This document shows positions 26,493-35,214 of a DNA stretch of 64,000 nt, piece after piece. The DNA lies in contig JANRJO010000065.1 of NCBI GenBank assembly GCA_033763935.1, positions 1 to 64,000 on the forward strand, read 5' to 3'. The notes under the pieces are model-generated. The model saw nothing but the letters and a program-made list of their open reading frames with translations, searched no databases and was not told the DNA's origin. The stretch comes from DALYJJ01 sp033763935. Its GTDB lineage: Bacteria; Acidobacteriota; Terriglobia; Bryobacterales; Bryobacteraceae. How positions within the stretch are numbered: the stretch's first letter is position 1; each line of letters starts with the position of its first letter. A program made the translations under genes and the position numbers.

Positions 26493-29400
26493 CGCCACGC
26501 CACCAAACCGGGCAATCCCTGCTTGCGCAGCGCCTCGCTCCATTGCGCGACGTTCTTCGCCATAGCGGCGGTCACCGCCTTCGACTGCTCCGCGTACCGC
26601 GCCTCCAGCTCGGCCAGGTACGCGACTTGTGCGGCGGTCGGGGCTGCGTTCGGCGCGTCCACCTGGTTGTACAGTCCGCTTAACGCATCGATCAGAGCCG
26701 GCGCCGAATCCAGCCGGCCCTGCCCTGCCTTCTTGCCGACCTTGTTCAACTGCGCCTCCAACTCCTTCCGCGCATCGGCAATCATCTTCGCCGCGTCCTT
26801 GCGCGCTGCTTCCGGCAGGTCCTTCGCGAGCTTGTCCATCTGTTCCAACTGCGAATCCACCGAGTCGATCTGCTTCAGCAGCTGGTTCGCGTTCGAAACC
26901 ATATCGCGCAGCTTGAGCGCCGACTTGTGCTGCGTGTCCAGGTCCGCCACCGCAACGGTGAGCGTCGGATCCATCCGCACTTCCACCTTTCGCTCCACCG
27001 TCTTCGTACCCGCCGTCAGCCGCACCGTGTAGGTGCCCGGAACAACCTGCGGCCCGCGCGGGCCGCCGAAGAACTCGCGCTCCATATCGGTCGGTTCGGT
27101 ACGTACCACCGGCCCCTGCACCCGCAGGTCCCAGTTCGTTCGGTTCAAACCAGCCAAGCGCGGCAGGCGGTCCTTGATCTCGCGAATGACTTTGCCTGAC
27201 GCATCGAGGATCTCGATCTTCAGCGGAACGTCCTTCTTCAACTCCGACTTCAGGTGATACGTGATCAGCGCTCCGTACGGCGGGTTCGGCCCCGCGTACA
27301 CTTTCTTGCCGATGCCATACCGCGTAAAGCGCGTGGTGAAGCGCATGGCCGGCCGGATATCGAACAGGTGCACGTCGCTCGCCGCGATCTCCGAGGTCAT
27401 TTGCTGAATCGGCGCCGCGTCGTCGAAGATCATGATGCTGCGCCCGTGCGTTCCCAGAATCAGGTCGTTCTCGCGCGGATGGACCACGATGTCGTGCACC
27501 GCTACGCGCGGCAGGTTCTCCATCCACAGCGGCTGCCACTGTTCGCCGCCGTTCCAGGAGGCGTACAAGCCCAGCTCCGTGCCCGCGTACAGCAGCTTGG
27601 TGTTCTTCGGGTCCTCGCGGACAATGTGCACGTAGGCGTTCTCCGGCAGCCCGCTCGTCAACCTCGTCCACGTCTTGCCCGCGTCGACCGTCTTGAAGAT
27701 CAGCGGCCGGTAGTCGTCCAGCAGGTGCGCGTCGAAGGACACATACGCGACGTCCGCCCCGGTCCGCGACGGCTCCACGTGCGACACCGCGGCGAACTGC
27801 GGTACACCCGAAACATTCTTCACCAGATTCGTCCAGCTCTTCCCGCCTGTCGTCGAAAGCTGCACGTTGCCGTCGTCAGTGCCGACCCAAATCACACCCG
27901 CCTTAGCCGGCGATTCGCCCACCGAAATAATCGTGTTGTTGTTCTCCGCCGTTGAGTTGTCGAGCCAGACAGGCCCGCCCGCCGGCTTCAGCTTCTCCGG
28001 ATTGTTCGTCGTCAGGTCCCCCGAGATCGGCTCCCACGACTTGCCGAAATCGCGCGACTGGAACAACACGTTCGACCCGAAGAAGAGACTCGTCTTCCCA
28101 TGTGGCGAAGGCACGATCGGCGTGTTCCAATTGAACCGGTACTTCAGGTTCTGCACCCAGTCGTTCTTCGGCTGCGGGCTCACCATCTGCTGCTCGCGGG
28201 TACGCATGTTGGTCAGCATGATGTTGCCGCCCTGCGATTCCGAGATAAAGACATCGGGATTGTCCGGGTGCGACACCACGTGGAATCCATCGCCGAACGA
28301 CACCATCGTGAAGTCGTCGTTCAAAATCCCCGCCGGCTCCCGCGTGCGCGAAGGACCGGACCATGTGCCGTTGTCCTGCAGCCCGCCGGTCACGTGATAG
28401 AACGGCTGCCGGTTGTCCGCGTGGATCTGGTAGAACTGACCCAGCGGAATGTTGGTCACCGGCTCCCACGTCTCTCCGCGGTCGTAGGTCACCGCGATGC
28501 CGCCGTCCTGCCCCTGCCACATCCGGCTCGGATTCGTGGGATCAATCCAGAGCGAGTGATAGTCGATGTGCGTCCCGCCCACGATGTTGCGCCACGTCTT
28601 GCCCGCGTCAATCGAAACCAGAAGATTCGACGCAACGGCGTAGACGCGGTTCTCGTCGGTGGGATCCACCCGCAGGTCGGAATAGTAGAAGCCGCGCGAA
28701 ACCACCTCGCGGTTCTTCGTCATCTCCCGCCAGTTCTCGCCCGCGTCGTCGCAGCGGTACAGCGTGCCCTCCATCGACTCGGCGGTCACGTAAACCACCG
28801 ACGGCTTCGACGGCGCCACCTTCACGCCCAGCCGTCCGAGCAGCTTCGGCAGCCCCTTCGACGACTTCGTCCACGTCCGCCCGCCGTCCACTGACTTCCA
28901 GATCCCGCCCTGCTCGCTGCCCGATGTGTGCGTCCAAGGCTTCCGCTCGAACTTCCAGAGCGCGGCGTACAGCACGTTCGGATTCTTCGGATCCACGTCC
29001 ATGTCCGAACAGCCGTGCTGGTTGTCCAGGTAGAGCGTCTTCTGCCACGTCGCCCCGCCGTCCGTCGTCATGAAGACGCCCCGGTCTTCGCTGGGCCCCG
29101 CCTGGCGCCCCACCGCGCACACCCACGCCGTTTGCGTCGCCAGCGGATTCACCAGCACACGCGCGATATGCAGCGTATTCTTCAGTCCCAGGTGCTTCCA
29201 CGTCTTGCCGCCGTCCACCGACTTGTAAACGCCGTCGCCGAATGACACCGAATTGCGCATGTTGGCTTCGCCCGAGCCCAGCCACACGACTTCGGAATTA
29301 TGCGGATCGAGAGCCATGTCACCCACGGAGAAAGAGCCCTCCCGCGTCCACAGCGCCGTCCATGAGAGCCCGCCGTTCACCGTCTTCCAAAGCCCTCCGC

Positions 29401-29581
29401 CGCCCGTACCCACATAAAGGAGGTTCGGGTTTCCCGGCACGCCCTCCACGTCCGTCGTACGGCCGCCCATGTTGGCGGGACCAATGGCGCGGAACGCCAG
29501 CCGGTCGAAGAGCTTTACGTCCACCTGGGCGGCGGCGAACGCCGTCGCGAAGACACCGAGGGCAAGCGCGCGAGCAATCAT
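26489..29581 (-). CDS. Large exported sortilin/BNR-repeat beta-propeller protein
   Basis: 1030 residues with a signal peptide (1-18). About 700 residues of BNR/VPS10-like repeats follow, recurring as GGxTW or GKTWxxL (for example SVDGGKTWKHL, STTGGKSWTNL, TVDAGKTWTRL), predicted to form one or two beta-propellers. A C-terminal module has a FlgD-like strand region (ILDASGKVIREI, NWDLR) and a helical end (about 880-1030). Such proteins are abundant in Acidobacteriota and may bind glycans or peptides outside the cell. First gene of the operon with amidohydrolase and NUDIX. Confidence 0.87.
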   Translation of the reverse strand: MIARALALGVFATAFAAAQVDVKLFDRLAFRAIGPANMGGRTTDVEGVPGNPNLLYVGTGGGGLWKTVNGGLSWTALWTREGSFSVGDMALDPHNSEVVWLGSGEANMRNSVSFGDGVYKSVDGGKTWKHLGLKNTLHIARVLVNPLATQTAWVCAVGRQAGPSEDRGVFMTTDGGATWQKTLYLDNQHGCSDMDVDPKNPNVLYAALWKFERKPWTHTSGSEQGGIWKSVDGGRTWTKSSKGLPKLLGRLGVKVAPSKPSVVYVTAESMEGTLYRCDDAGENWREMTKNREVVSRGFYYSDLRVDPTDENRVYAVASNLLVSIDAGKTWRNIVGGTHIDYHSLWIDPTNPSRMWQGQDGGIAVTYDRGETWEPVTNIPLGQFYQIHADNRQPFYHVTGGLQDNGTWSGPSRTREPAGILNDDFTMVSFGDGFHVVSHPDNPDVFISESQGGNIMLTNMRTREQQMVSPQPKNDWVQNLKYRFNWNTPIVPSPHGKTSLFFGSNVLFQSRDFGKSWEPISGDLTTNNPEKLKPAGGPVWLDNSTAENNNTIISVGESPAKAGVIWVGTDDGNVQLSTTGGKSWTNLVKNVSGVPQFAAVSHVEPSRTGADVAYVSFDAHLLDDYRPLIFKTVDAGKTWTRLTSGLPENAYVHIVREDPKNTKLLYAGTELGLYASWNGGEQWQPLWMENLPRVAVHDIVVHPRENDLILGTHGRSIMIFDDAAPIQQMTSEIAASDVHLFDIRPAMRFTTRFTRYGIGKKVYAGPNPPYGALITYHLKSELKKDVPLKIEILDASGKVIREIKDRLPRLAGLNRTNWDLRVQGPVVRTEPTDMEREFFGGPRGPQVVPGTYTVRLTAGTKTVERKVEVRMDPTLTVAVADLDTQHKSALKLRDMVSNANQLLKQIDSVDSQLEQMDKLAKDLPEAARKDAAKMIADARKELEAQLNKVGKKAGQGRLDSAPALIDALSGLYNQVDAPNAAPTAAQVAYLAELEARYAEQSKAVTAAMAKNVAQWSEALRKQGLPGLVAWR

Positions 29582-29620
29582 ATATGGGTTTCAGGGTACC
29601 CTAACCGCGCGAACCGCGTC

Positions 29621-29626
29621 TAAAAT
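29621..29626 (+). promoter_or_regulatory. -10 box TAAAAT, leaderless start
   Basis: TAAAAT ends 6 nt before the ATG at 29633, which puts transcription initiation on or next to the start codon. Confidence 0.6.
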
Positions 29627-29632
29627 CGACTG

Positions 29633-29989
29633 ATGAGCCCGCACCCCGAGGTCGATGCCTATCTCGCCGCCGCCCCCGCGGATCAGCAGTCGAAGCTCGC
29701 CTGGCTCCGGTGCCGCATTCGCGAATCGCTCCCCACCGCAGCGGAGTGCTTCGAATCGGGCATGCCCGTCTACAAGTCGGGCGATCGCTGGCTCGCCGGC
29801 TTCGCCTCACGGAAAAAGGGCGTCATGTTCTACGCCATGGACGCCGCTCTGCTCGACCGCTACAGCGAACGCCTCGGCAAGAACCGCTCCGGCAAGTCGT
29901 GCATCGAAATGACGCCCAACAAGCGCCTCTCCCAGAACGACCTCGACGCCCTCGCCCTCGAAATCCTCGGCGAACTGGCGAAGCGCTAA
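29633..29989 (+). CDS. DUF1801 (YdhG/YjbR-like) protein
   Basis: 118-residue cytoplasmic protein of the DUF1801 group: N-terminal DVDxYLAxxP-like helix (EVDAYLAAAPADQQSKL), LRCRIRESLP, and SGMPVYKSGDRWLAGFASRKKGVMFYA. The molecular function of this family is not established. First gene of a plus-strand run that continues with the ATP-grasp gene after 15 nt, although that gene has its own -10 box. Confidence 0.85.
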   Translation: MSPHPEVDAYLAAAPADQQSKLAWLRCRIRESLPTAAECFESGMPVYKSGDRWLAGFASRKKGVMFYAMDAALLDRYSERLGKNRSGKSCIEMTPNKRLSQNDLDALALEILGELAKR

Positions 29990-29992
29990 ACT
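29987..29992 (+). promoter_or_regulatory. -10 box TAAACT overlapping a stop codon
   Basis: TAAACT begins on the TAA stop of the DUF1801 gene and ends 12 nt before the ATG at 30005. Confidence 0.4.
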
Positions 29993-30004
29993 GGCACTTT
30001 CCCC

Positions 30005-31204
30005 ATGACCATCCTCTGTATCGCCAGCTACGAAAAGGGACACGAGTTTCTCCGCGAGTGCAAACGCCAGGGGGCGCGGACGCTGCTGCTGACTTCGTTG
30101 TCCCTGAAGGATGAGAACGCCTTCCCGCGCGAGGCGCTCGACGACATCTTCTACATGCCCGACGTCGAGAAGAAGTGGAACATCGTCGACACCATCAAGG
30201 CCGTGAGCCACCTCGCACGCACCGAGCAGATCGACCGCCTGGTCCCGCTCGACGACTTCGACCTCGAACTCGCCGCCACGCTGCGCGAACACCTCCGGAT
30301 TCCCGGCATGGGCGAAACCACCACGCGCTACTTTCGCGACAAGCTCGCCAACCGCATGAAAGCCGCGGAAGCGGGCATTCCCGTGCCGCAATTCGTTCAC
30401 GTCCTCAATCACGCGCGCGTCAACGAGTTCATGGATCGCGTGCCGCCGCCGTGGGTTCTCAAGCCACGCCTCATGGCGGGCGCCATCGGCATCAAGAAGG
30501 TGCACAGCCGTGAGCAGTTCTGGGACATCGCCAACGGCCTCGGCGACGAACAGTCCTACTACGTGCTCGAACAGTTCATCCCGGGCGATGTCCTGCACGT
30601 CGACTCCATCGTGTACGAGCGCGAGGTCCGCTTTGCCATCGCCAGCAAGTACGGCAAGCCGCCCATGCAGGTCTCGCACGAGGGCGACGTCTTCACCACC
30701 GCCATCCTCGAGCGCGGCACCCCGCTCGAATCGTCACTGCTCGAACTGAACGGCCGCGTCCTCGCGGGTCTGGGCTTGATCCGCGGCGTCTCCCACACCG
30801 AGTACATCCGCGCGCACGACGGCGGGCAACTCTACTTCCTCGAAACCGCCGCGCGTGTCGGCGGCGCCCATATCGCGGATCTCGTCGAAGCCGCCTCTGG
30901 CCTGAACCTCTGGGCCGAGTGGGCCAAGATTGAACTCGCCGGCGGCAAGGCGCCCTATACCGTCGCTCCGTCCCGCTGCGAGTACGCGGCCCTCCTCGTC
31001 ACGCTCGCCAAACAAGAGTGGCCCGACACCCGGCACTACGCCGACCCTGAGATCTGCTGGCGCATCGACAAGAAGCACCACGTCGGCTTCATCGTCAAAT
31101 CGCCTGGTCTTGACCGCGTCAACCAACTCCTCGCCCAGTACCTCGACCGCGTACGCCGGGACTTCTGGGCCTACCTGCCGCCCAAGGAGCGGCCCTCCGA
31201 CTAA
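30005..31204 (+). CDS. ATP-grasp family ligase
   Basis: 399-residue stand-alone ATP-grasp enzyme, forming a carboxyl-amine bond via acylphosphate. It has an N-terminal preATP-grasp domain (ILCIASYEKGHEFLRECK), ATP-binding strands (PPPWVLKPRLMAGAIGIKKV, YVLEQFIPGDVLHVDSIV) and the Mg-binding end (LYFLETAARVGGAHIADLVE). The type is like carnosine-synthase/BL00235 ligases; the amino-acid substrate cannot be told. The next gene starts 1 nt after its stop, so a common transcript is likely. Confidence 0.88.
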   Translation: MTILCIASYEKGHEFLRECKRQGARTLLLTSLSLKDENAFPREALDDIFYMPDVEKKWNIVDTIKAVSHLARTEQIDRLVPLDDFDLELAATLREHLRIPGMGETTTRYFRDKLANRMKAAEAGIPVPQFVHVLNHARVNEFMDRVPPPWVLKPRLMAGAIGIKKVHSREQFWDIANGLGDEQSYYVLEQFIPGDVLHVDSIVYEREVRFAIASKYGKPPMQVSHEGDVFTTAILERGTPLESSLLELNGRVLAGLGLIRGVSHTEYIRAHDGGQLYFLETAARVGGAHIADLVEAASGLNLWAEWAKIELAGGKAPYTVAPSRCEYAALLVTLAKQEWPDTRHYADPEICWRIDKKHHVGFIVKSPGLDRVNQLLAQYLDRVRRDFWAYLPPKERPSD

Positions 31205-31205
31205 C

Positions 31206-32654
31206 ATGAGATTGCTCGCAGCCACCCTGCTCATCCTCTCCGCGGCGCACGCCCAGCCTCCCGCCCCCGCGCACGGCCAGCGCCCGCAGCGCCTGATCGT
31301 CCGCAACGCGATGGTCGTCGAAGGGGTGGGCACTCCCGCGTCCGGTCCTCGCGACATTGTCATCGAAGGCGGCAAGATCGTCCGCATCGTTCCCTCGCGC
31401 GCCAAGTCTCCTGCCGAAGGCGTCGAGATCGATGCCGCGGGCAAGTACGTCCTCCCCGGCTTCATCAACATGCACGGGCACGTGCACGACGAGCGTGCCG
31501 GCAAGCCGATGGACGTCAACTATTGCCTCAAGCTCTGGCTCGCCGCGGGTATCACCACCAGCCGCGATGTCGGCAGCAACTTTGAGAAGTCGAAGGCGCT
31601 CCGCGAGCGCAGCGCGAAGGGCGAGATCGCCGCGCCGCGCCTCGTCCTCTATCCGTTCTTCGGCGCGCCGAACCCGGACGCCGCGCGCAAACGGGTCCAG
31701 GAGTTCCATGCCAACGGCGCCGAGGGCCTCAAGTTCCTCGGCACCTACCGCGATGTGATGGAAGCCGGCTACGAAGAGGCCAAGAAGCTCGGTCTGCGCA
31801 TCGCTCACCACACCGGCGTCGAGGAAACCAACGCCTGGGATGACATCCGCTTCGGCACCACGACCATCGAGCACTGGTACGGCATCCCCGATGCCGCCCT
31901 GGAAAACGGCGTCCAGGGTTTCCCGCCGTCCTACAACTATCAGAACGAGCTCGACCGTTTCCGATACGCCGGCCGCCTGTGGCGCGAAGCGAACCCTGAG
32001 CGCCTGGCGAAAGTGCTGCAGGGCATGGTGGACGCCAAGGTCGGCTGGGACCCAACGCTCTCCATCTACGTCGCCAGCCGCGACTTGCAGCGTGCCCAGA
32101 CCGCTCCCTGGTTCAAAGAGTATCTGCACCCTTCGCTCGAGGCCTTCTTCCAGCCGAATCTCGAAAACCACGGTTCCTACTTCACCGAATGGACCTCCAC
32201 CGACGAAGTGTTCTGGAAGGAGAACTACCGCATCTGGATGGCGGCGCTGCGCGACTTCGAACGCCGCGGCGGCCTTGTCACCACCGGTGAGGACGCCGGC
32301 TACATCTGGCAGGTCTACGGCTTCGGCTATCTCCAGGAACTCGAACTCCACCAGGAGGCCGGCTTCCCCACGCTCAAGGTAATTCAACACGCCACCCACA
32401 ACGGCGCACGCGCCCTGGGCAAGGAGAACGAAATCGGCCGCGTGCGCACCGGCTGGAACGCCGATCTGATCGTCGTCAACGGTAACCCCGTGGACGACCT
32501 TCGCGTCCTCTACCCCAGGGGCGTCCTTCCAGGCCGCAAGAACGGCATCGAATGGACCATCAAGGACGGTATTCCCTACCACGTGCCCGTGCTTCTCGAA
32601 GAGATCCGTGGAATTGTGACTAAGGCGCGCGCCGCGCGTCCAAACGCCCAGTGA
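31206..32654 (+). CDS. Exported amidohydrolase
   Basis: 482 residues: signal peptide (1-16, ending AHA), then an amidohydrolase with LPGFINMHGHVHD as the first metal motif, IAHHTGVEE and TTIEHWYG for the following His ligands, and TGEDAG for the catalytic Asp. The C-terminal composite domain ends NADLIVVNGNPVDD. The type resembles exported Xaa-Pro dipeptidase or imidazolonepropionase-like enzymes. It is coupled to the alcohol dehydrogenase gene by a GTGA overlap. Confidence 0.88.
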   Translation: MRLLAATLLILSAAHAQPPAPAHGQRPQRLIVRNAMVVEGVGTPASGPRDIVIEGGKIVRIVPSRAKSPAEGVEIDAAGKYVLPGFINMHGHVHDERAGKPMDVNYCLKLWLAAGITTSRDVGSNFEKSKALRERSAKGEIAAPRLVLYPFFGAPNPDAARKRVQEFHANGAEGLKFLGTYRDVMEAGYEEAKKLGLRIAHHTGVEETNAWDDIRFGTTTIEHWYGIPDAALENGVQGFPPSYNYQNELDRFRYAGRLWREANPERLAKVLQGMVDAKVGWDPTLSIYVASRDLQRAQTAPWFKEYLHPSLEAFFQPNLENHGSYFTEWTSTDEVFWKENYRIWMAALRDFERRGGLVTTGEDAGYIWQVYGFGYLQELELHQEAGFPTLKVIQHATHNGARALGKENEIGRVRTGWNADLIVVNGNPVDDLRVLYPRGVLPGRKNGIEWTIKDGIPYHVPVLLEEIRGIVTKARAARPNAQ

Positions 32655-33754
32655 CTTCCTTCGAATGGACCCCGCGCACCCGTGTCGTCTTCGGCCCGGG
32701 CGCCTCTGACAAGCTCGGCGAGCTTGCGCGCTCGCTCGGGTTCCGCCGCTCGCTGCTTGTCGGCGACGCGGGCATCGTCGCCGCCGGTCTCGCCGCTCGC
32801 GCAGTTGCGCTCCTCGAAACCGCGGGCATCGCCGTTTTTCCCTTCCACGACTTCGCCGAGAACCCCGATTCCGCCATGGCTGAGCGCGGCCGCCACTTCG
32901 CCGCCGCGCACGAAGTCGATTCCGTCATCGGCTTTGGCGGCGGCTCCTCGCTCGATTGCGCGAAGGCTATCAACTTCCTGCTCACCAACGGCGGCGCCAT
33001 GCGCGATTACCGGGGCTACGGCAAGACCACCAAACCCCTGCTGCCGATGATCAGCGTCACTACCACCGCGGGCACTGGAAGCGAAGCCCAGAGCTATGCC
33101 GTCGTCTCAGACGCGGAGACCCACGTGAAGATGGCCTGCGGCGACCCCAGCGCAGCAGTCCGCATCGCCGTTCTCGACCCTCAGCTCCTCGTCTCCGCCC
33201 CCCGCGCCGTCCGCGCAAACTCCGGGTACGATGCCATCGCTCACGCCGTTGAAACGCTCGTGACGACCAAGCGCACGCCCTTCTCTGAGCTCTTCTCCCG
33301 CGAAGCATGGCGCCGCCTTTCCGGAAACTACGAGAGGATTCTGGACGCGCCCGACGACATCGCCGCGCAGGCGGAGATGCAGCTCGGAGCGCACCTCGCC
33401 GGCGCCGCGATCGAAGCGTCCATGCTCGGCGCAACCCACGCCTGCGCGAATCCTCTTACGGCCCGCCACGGCGTCACTCACGGTGTGGCACTGGCGGTCC
33501 TGCTGCCTCATGTGGTGCGATGGAATGAGAGCGTGGCTGGGGAACTGTACCAATCGTTGGACGCACATCTCGCGCTTCGCCTGCATTCGTTGGCGCGTGC
33601 CGCCGGTCTTCCGTCTACTCTCCGCGAACTAGGGGTTCCCGAAGAGGCGCTGCCGCAACTCGCCGCCGACGCCGCCCAGCAATGGACCGGACAGTTCAAC
33701 CCCCGTCCCTTCGACGAAGCCGGCGCTCGGGAGATCTATCGATGCGCGTTTTAG
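32651..33754 (+). CDS. Iron-containing alcohol dehydrogenase
   Basis: Group III (Fe-dependent) NAD(P) alcohol dehydrogenase, 367 residues. RVVFGPGASDKLGEL at the start, dinucleotide motif GFGGGSSLDCAKA, TTAGTGSEAQSYAV, and metal ligands in NSGYDAIAHAVET and ATHACANPLTARHGVTHG. GTG start 32651 overlaps the amidohydrolase stop. Aldehyde or alcohol substrate unknown. Confidence 0.9.
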   Translation: MTSFEWTPRTRVVFGPGASDKLGELARSLGFRRSLLVGDAGIVAAGLAARAVALLETAGIAVFPFHDFAENPDSAMAERGRHFAAAHEVDSVIGFGGGSSLDCAKAINFLLTNGGAMRDYRGYGKTTKPLLPMISVTTTAGTGSEAQSYAVVSDAETHVKMACGDPSAAVRIAVLDPQLLVSAPRAVRANSGYDAIAHAVETLVTTKRTPFSELFSREAWRRLSGNYERILDAPDDIAAQAEMQLGAHLAGAAIEASMLGATHACANPLTARHGVTHGVALAVLLPHVVRWNESVAGELYQSLDAHLALRLHSLARAAGLPSTLRELGVPEEALPQLAADAAQQWTGQFNPRPFDEAGAREIYRCAF

Positions 33755-34827
33755 CAATCGTACTCGCCGCCGCCGCGGCAGCCGCCGCCCAGAGCTGGCC
33801 GCAGTTTCGCAATGACCCGGCCCTCACCGGCGTCACCACGGCCAACCTCCCCGCCGAGCCTAAGCTCTTGTGGTCCCTCGAAGCCGGCGAAATCATCGAG
33901 TCCTCCGCCGCCATCGTCGACGGCGCAGTCTACGTCGGCACGGGCTCTTCGGAACTCCTCGCGGTCGATCTCGCCTCCGGCAAGGTGCGCTGGCGCTTCA
34001 AAACGAAGGAGGCCATCGGCGAATCCTCCCCCGCCGTTGCCAACGGCGTCGTGTATGTCGCGGACCTCAACGGCACCCTGTACGCCGTCAGCGTCAAGGA
34101 CGGCAAGGGTCTGTGGACCTTCCCGCTGGCCTCCGAAGTGAAATCGTCGCCGGTGATCGTGGACGGCAAAATCATCATCGGCTCCTATGACGGCCACCTA
34201 TACGCCGTCAACGCCGCCAAGGGCGATCTCGCCTGGCGCTACAAGACGAATGGCCCCGTACACGCCACGGCGGCGATTCTCAACGGTGTCGCCTACATCT
34301 CCGGCTGCGATGGAACATTTCGCGGCATTCGCGTCGCGGACGGCAAAGAGGTCGTGGAGCTTCGCATCGGCTCGTACATGGGCTCCTCGCCCGTGATGGC
34401 CGGCGCGGGGGCTTACTTCGGCACCTACGACAACCAGGTCATCGGCCTGGACCTCAAGGCGAAGAAGATCGCCTGGCGCTACGAACACCCGCAGCGCAAG
34501 TTCCCCTATAGCTCCTCCGCCGCCTTCGCCAACGGCAAGGTGCTCATCGGGGGCCGGGACAAGATGGTCCACTGCCTCGACGCCAACAGCGGCAAGGCTC
34601 TTTGGACTTTCATGACCCGCGCCCGCGTGGACTCCTCTCCCGCCGTCGCCGGAGGCCGCGTCTGGTTCGGCTCCAATGACGGCCGCGTCTACGCGGTGCA
34701 ACTCGCCGACGGCAAGAAGGTCTGGGAGTTCGATGCCGCCGGCCCCATCTCCGCCTCGCCCGCCATCGGCGAAGGCCGCCTCGTCATCGGCACCCAGGAC
34801 GGCAAGCTCTACTGCTTCGGCGGCTGA
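33742..34827 (+). CDS. Exported PQQ-repeat beta-propeller protein
   Basis: 361 residues: signal peptide (1-16, Ala-rich) and seven or eight PQQ/YncE-type blades (GSSELLAVDLASGKVRW, DLNGTLYAVSVKDGKGLW, DGHLYAVNAAKGDLAW and so on). No quinoprotein dehydrogenase residues or heme motif are obvious, so it may be a structural or binding propeller like BamB. ATG 33742 lies 13 nt inside the upstream gene. Its 3' end overlaps the convergent rhodanese gene by 19 bp. Confidence 0.87.
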   Translation: MRVLAIVLAAAAAAAAQSWPQFRNDPALTGVTTANLPAEPKLLWSLEAGEIIESSAAIVDGAVYVGTGSSELLAVDLASGKVRWRFKTKEAIGESSPAVANGVVYVADLNGTLYAVSVKDGKGLWTFPLASEVKSSPVIVDGKIIIGSYDGHLYAVNAAKGDLAWRYKTNGPVHATAAILNGVAYISGCDGTFRGIRVADGKEVVELRIGSYMGSSPVMAGAGAYFGTYDNQVIGLDLKAKKIAWRYEHPQRKFPYSSSAAFANGKVLIGGRDKMVHCLDANSGKALWTFMTRARVDSSPAVAGGRVWFGSNDGRVYAVQLADGKKVWEFDAAGPISASPAIGEGRLVIGTQDGKLYCFGG

Positions 34828-35201
34828 CCCTCCTGCGGGTACACCATCGGCTTGTTCTTCTTCTTGTACTCATCTAAACCGCAAGAGCCGAGCGTCTTGT
34901 AGCCGGCCTTGCTCAGGAGTTCCGCGGCACGCGCGGAACGAACTCCCTTCGTTCAAATGGTGACGATGAGCTTATCCTTCGGGATCTCGCTCATTCGTCT
35001 CTCCAGTTGATCCATTGGGATGTTGACGTAGCCCTTCACACTGCCCAACTTCGCGATCTCGTCGGGCTGCCGCACATCCAGGAAGAACACTTCCTTGCGC
35101 TCCAGCAGACGCGCCAGCTCGTCCGCGTCAATTTCCTTCGCGGCCTTCTGCTGCGCGCACGCGCTTGTGAGCAGCGCCACGGCCATCAGCAACCTTCGCA
35201 T
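34809..35201 (-). CDS. Probable selenocysteine-containing rhodanese lipoprotein
   Basis: 130-residue rhodanese-domain protein if the internal TGA (34955-34953, codon 83) is read as selenocysteine. An N-terminal lipoprotein-like signal (LLTSAC, Cys15) puts it in the envelope. The domain shows FFLDVRQPDEIAKLGSVKGY and then IVTI-[TGA]-TKGVRSARAAEL: the TGA sits exactly where rhodaneses have the catalytic Cys of CxxGxRS. The frame goes on with AGYKTLGSCGLDEY to TAG 34811-34809. A SECIS-like hairpin follows the TGA. TATAAT lies 7 nt before ATG 35201. It may act as a peroxide- or thiol-redox enzyme or sulfurtransferase. Alternatives: nonsense mutation or a TGC-to-TGA read error. No sel genes lie in the window. 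Confidence 0.75.
34916..34946 (-). promoter_or_regulatory. Bacterial SECIS-like hairpin after TGA
   Basis: In the mRNA an 8-bp perfect stem (34939-34932 with 34926-34919) closes a 5-nt loop CGUGC that begins 21 nt after the UGA, with G in the second loop position. This fits the usual bacterial SECIS rules (loop 16-37 nt from the UGA, G in the first two loop bases). An alternative fold pairs 34946-34940 with 34922-34916 (7 bp) below a 4-bp upper stem with a 4-nt bulge, keeping the same loop. Confidence 0.65.
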
Positions 35202-35208
35202 AGCCTCG

Positions 35209-35214
35209 ATTATA
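35209..35214 (-). promoter_or_regulatory. -10 box TATAAT, leaderless start
   Basis: Consensus TATAAT on the minus strand ends 7 nt before ATG 35201 and overlaps the TAA stop of the symporter gene. No -35 is recognisable. Confidence 0.6.

Noticed and set aside
26493..27671. N-terminal extension of the amidohydrolase reading frame
   Set aside because: This part is an alternative frame of the propeller gene; the signal peptide starts at 26492 and the stop/start overlap is ATGA.
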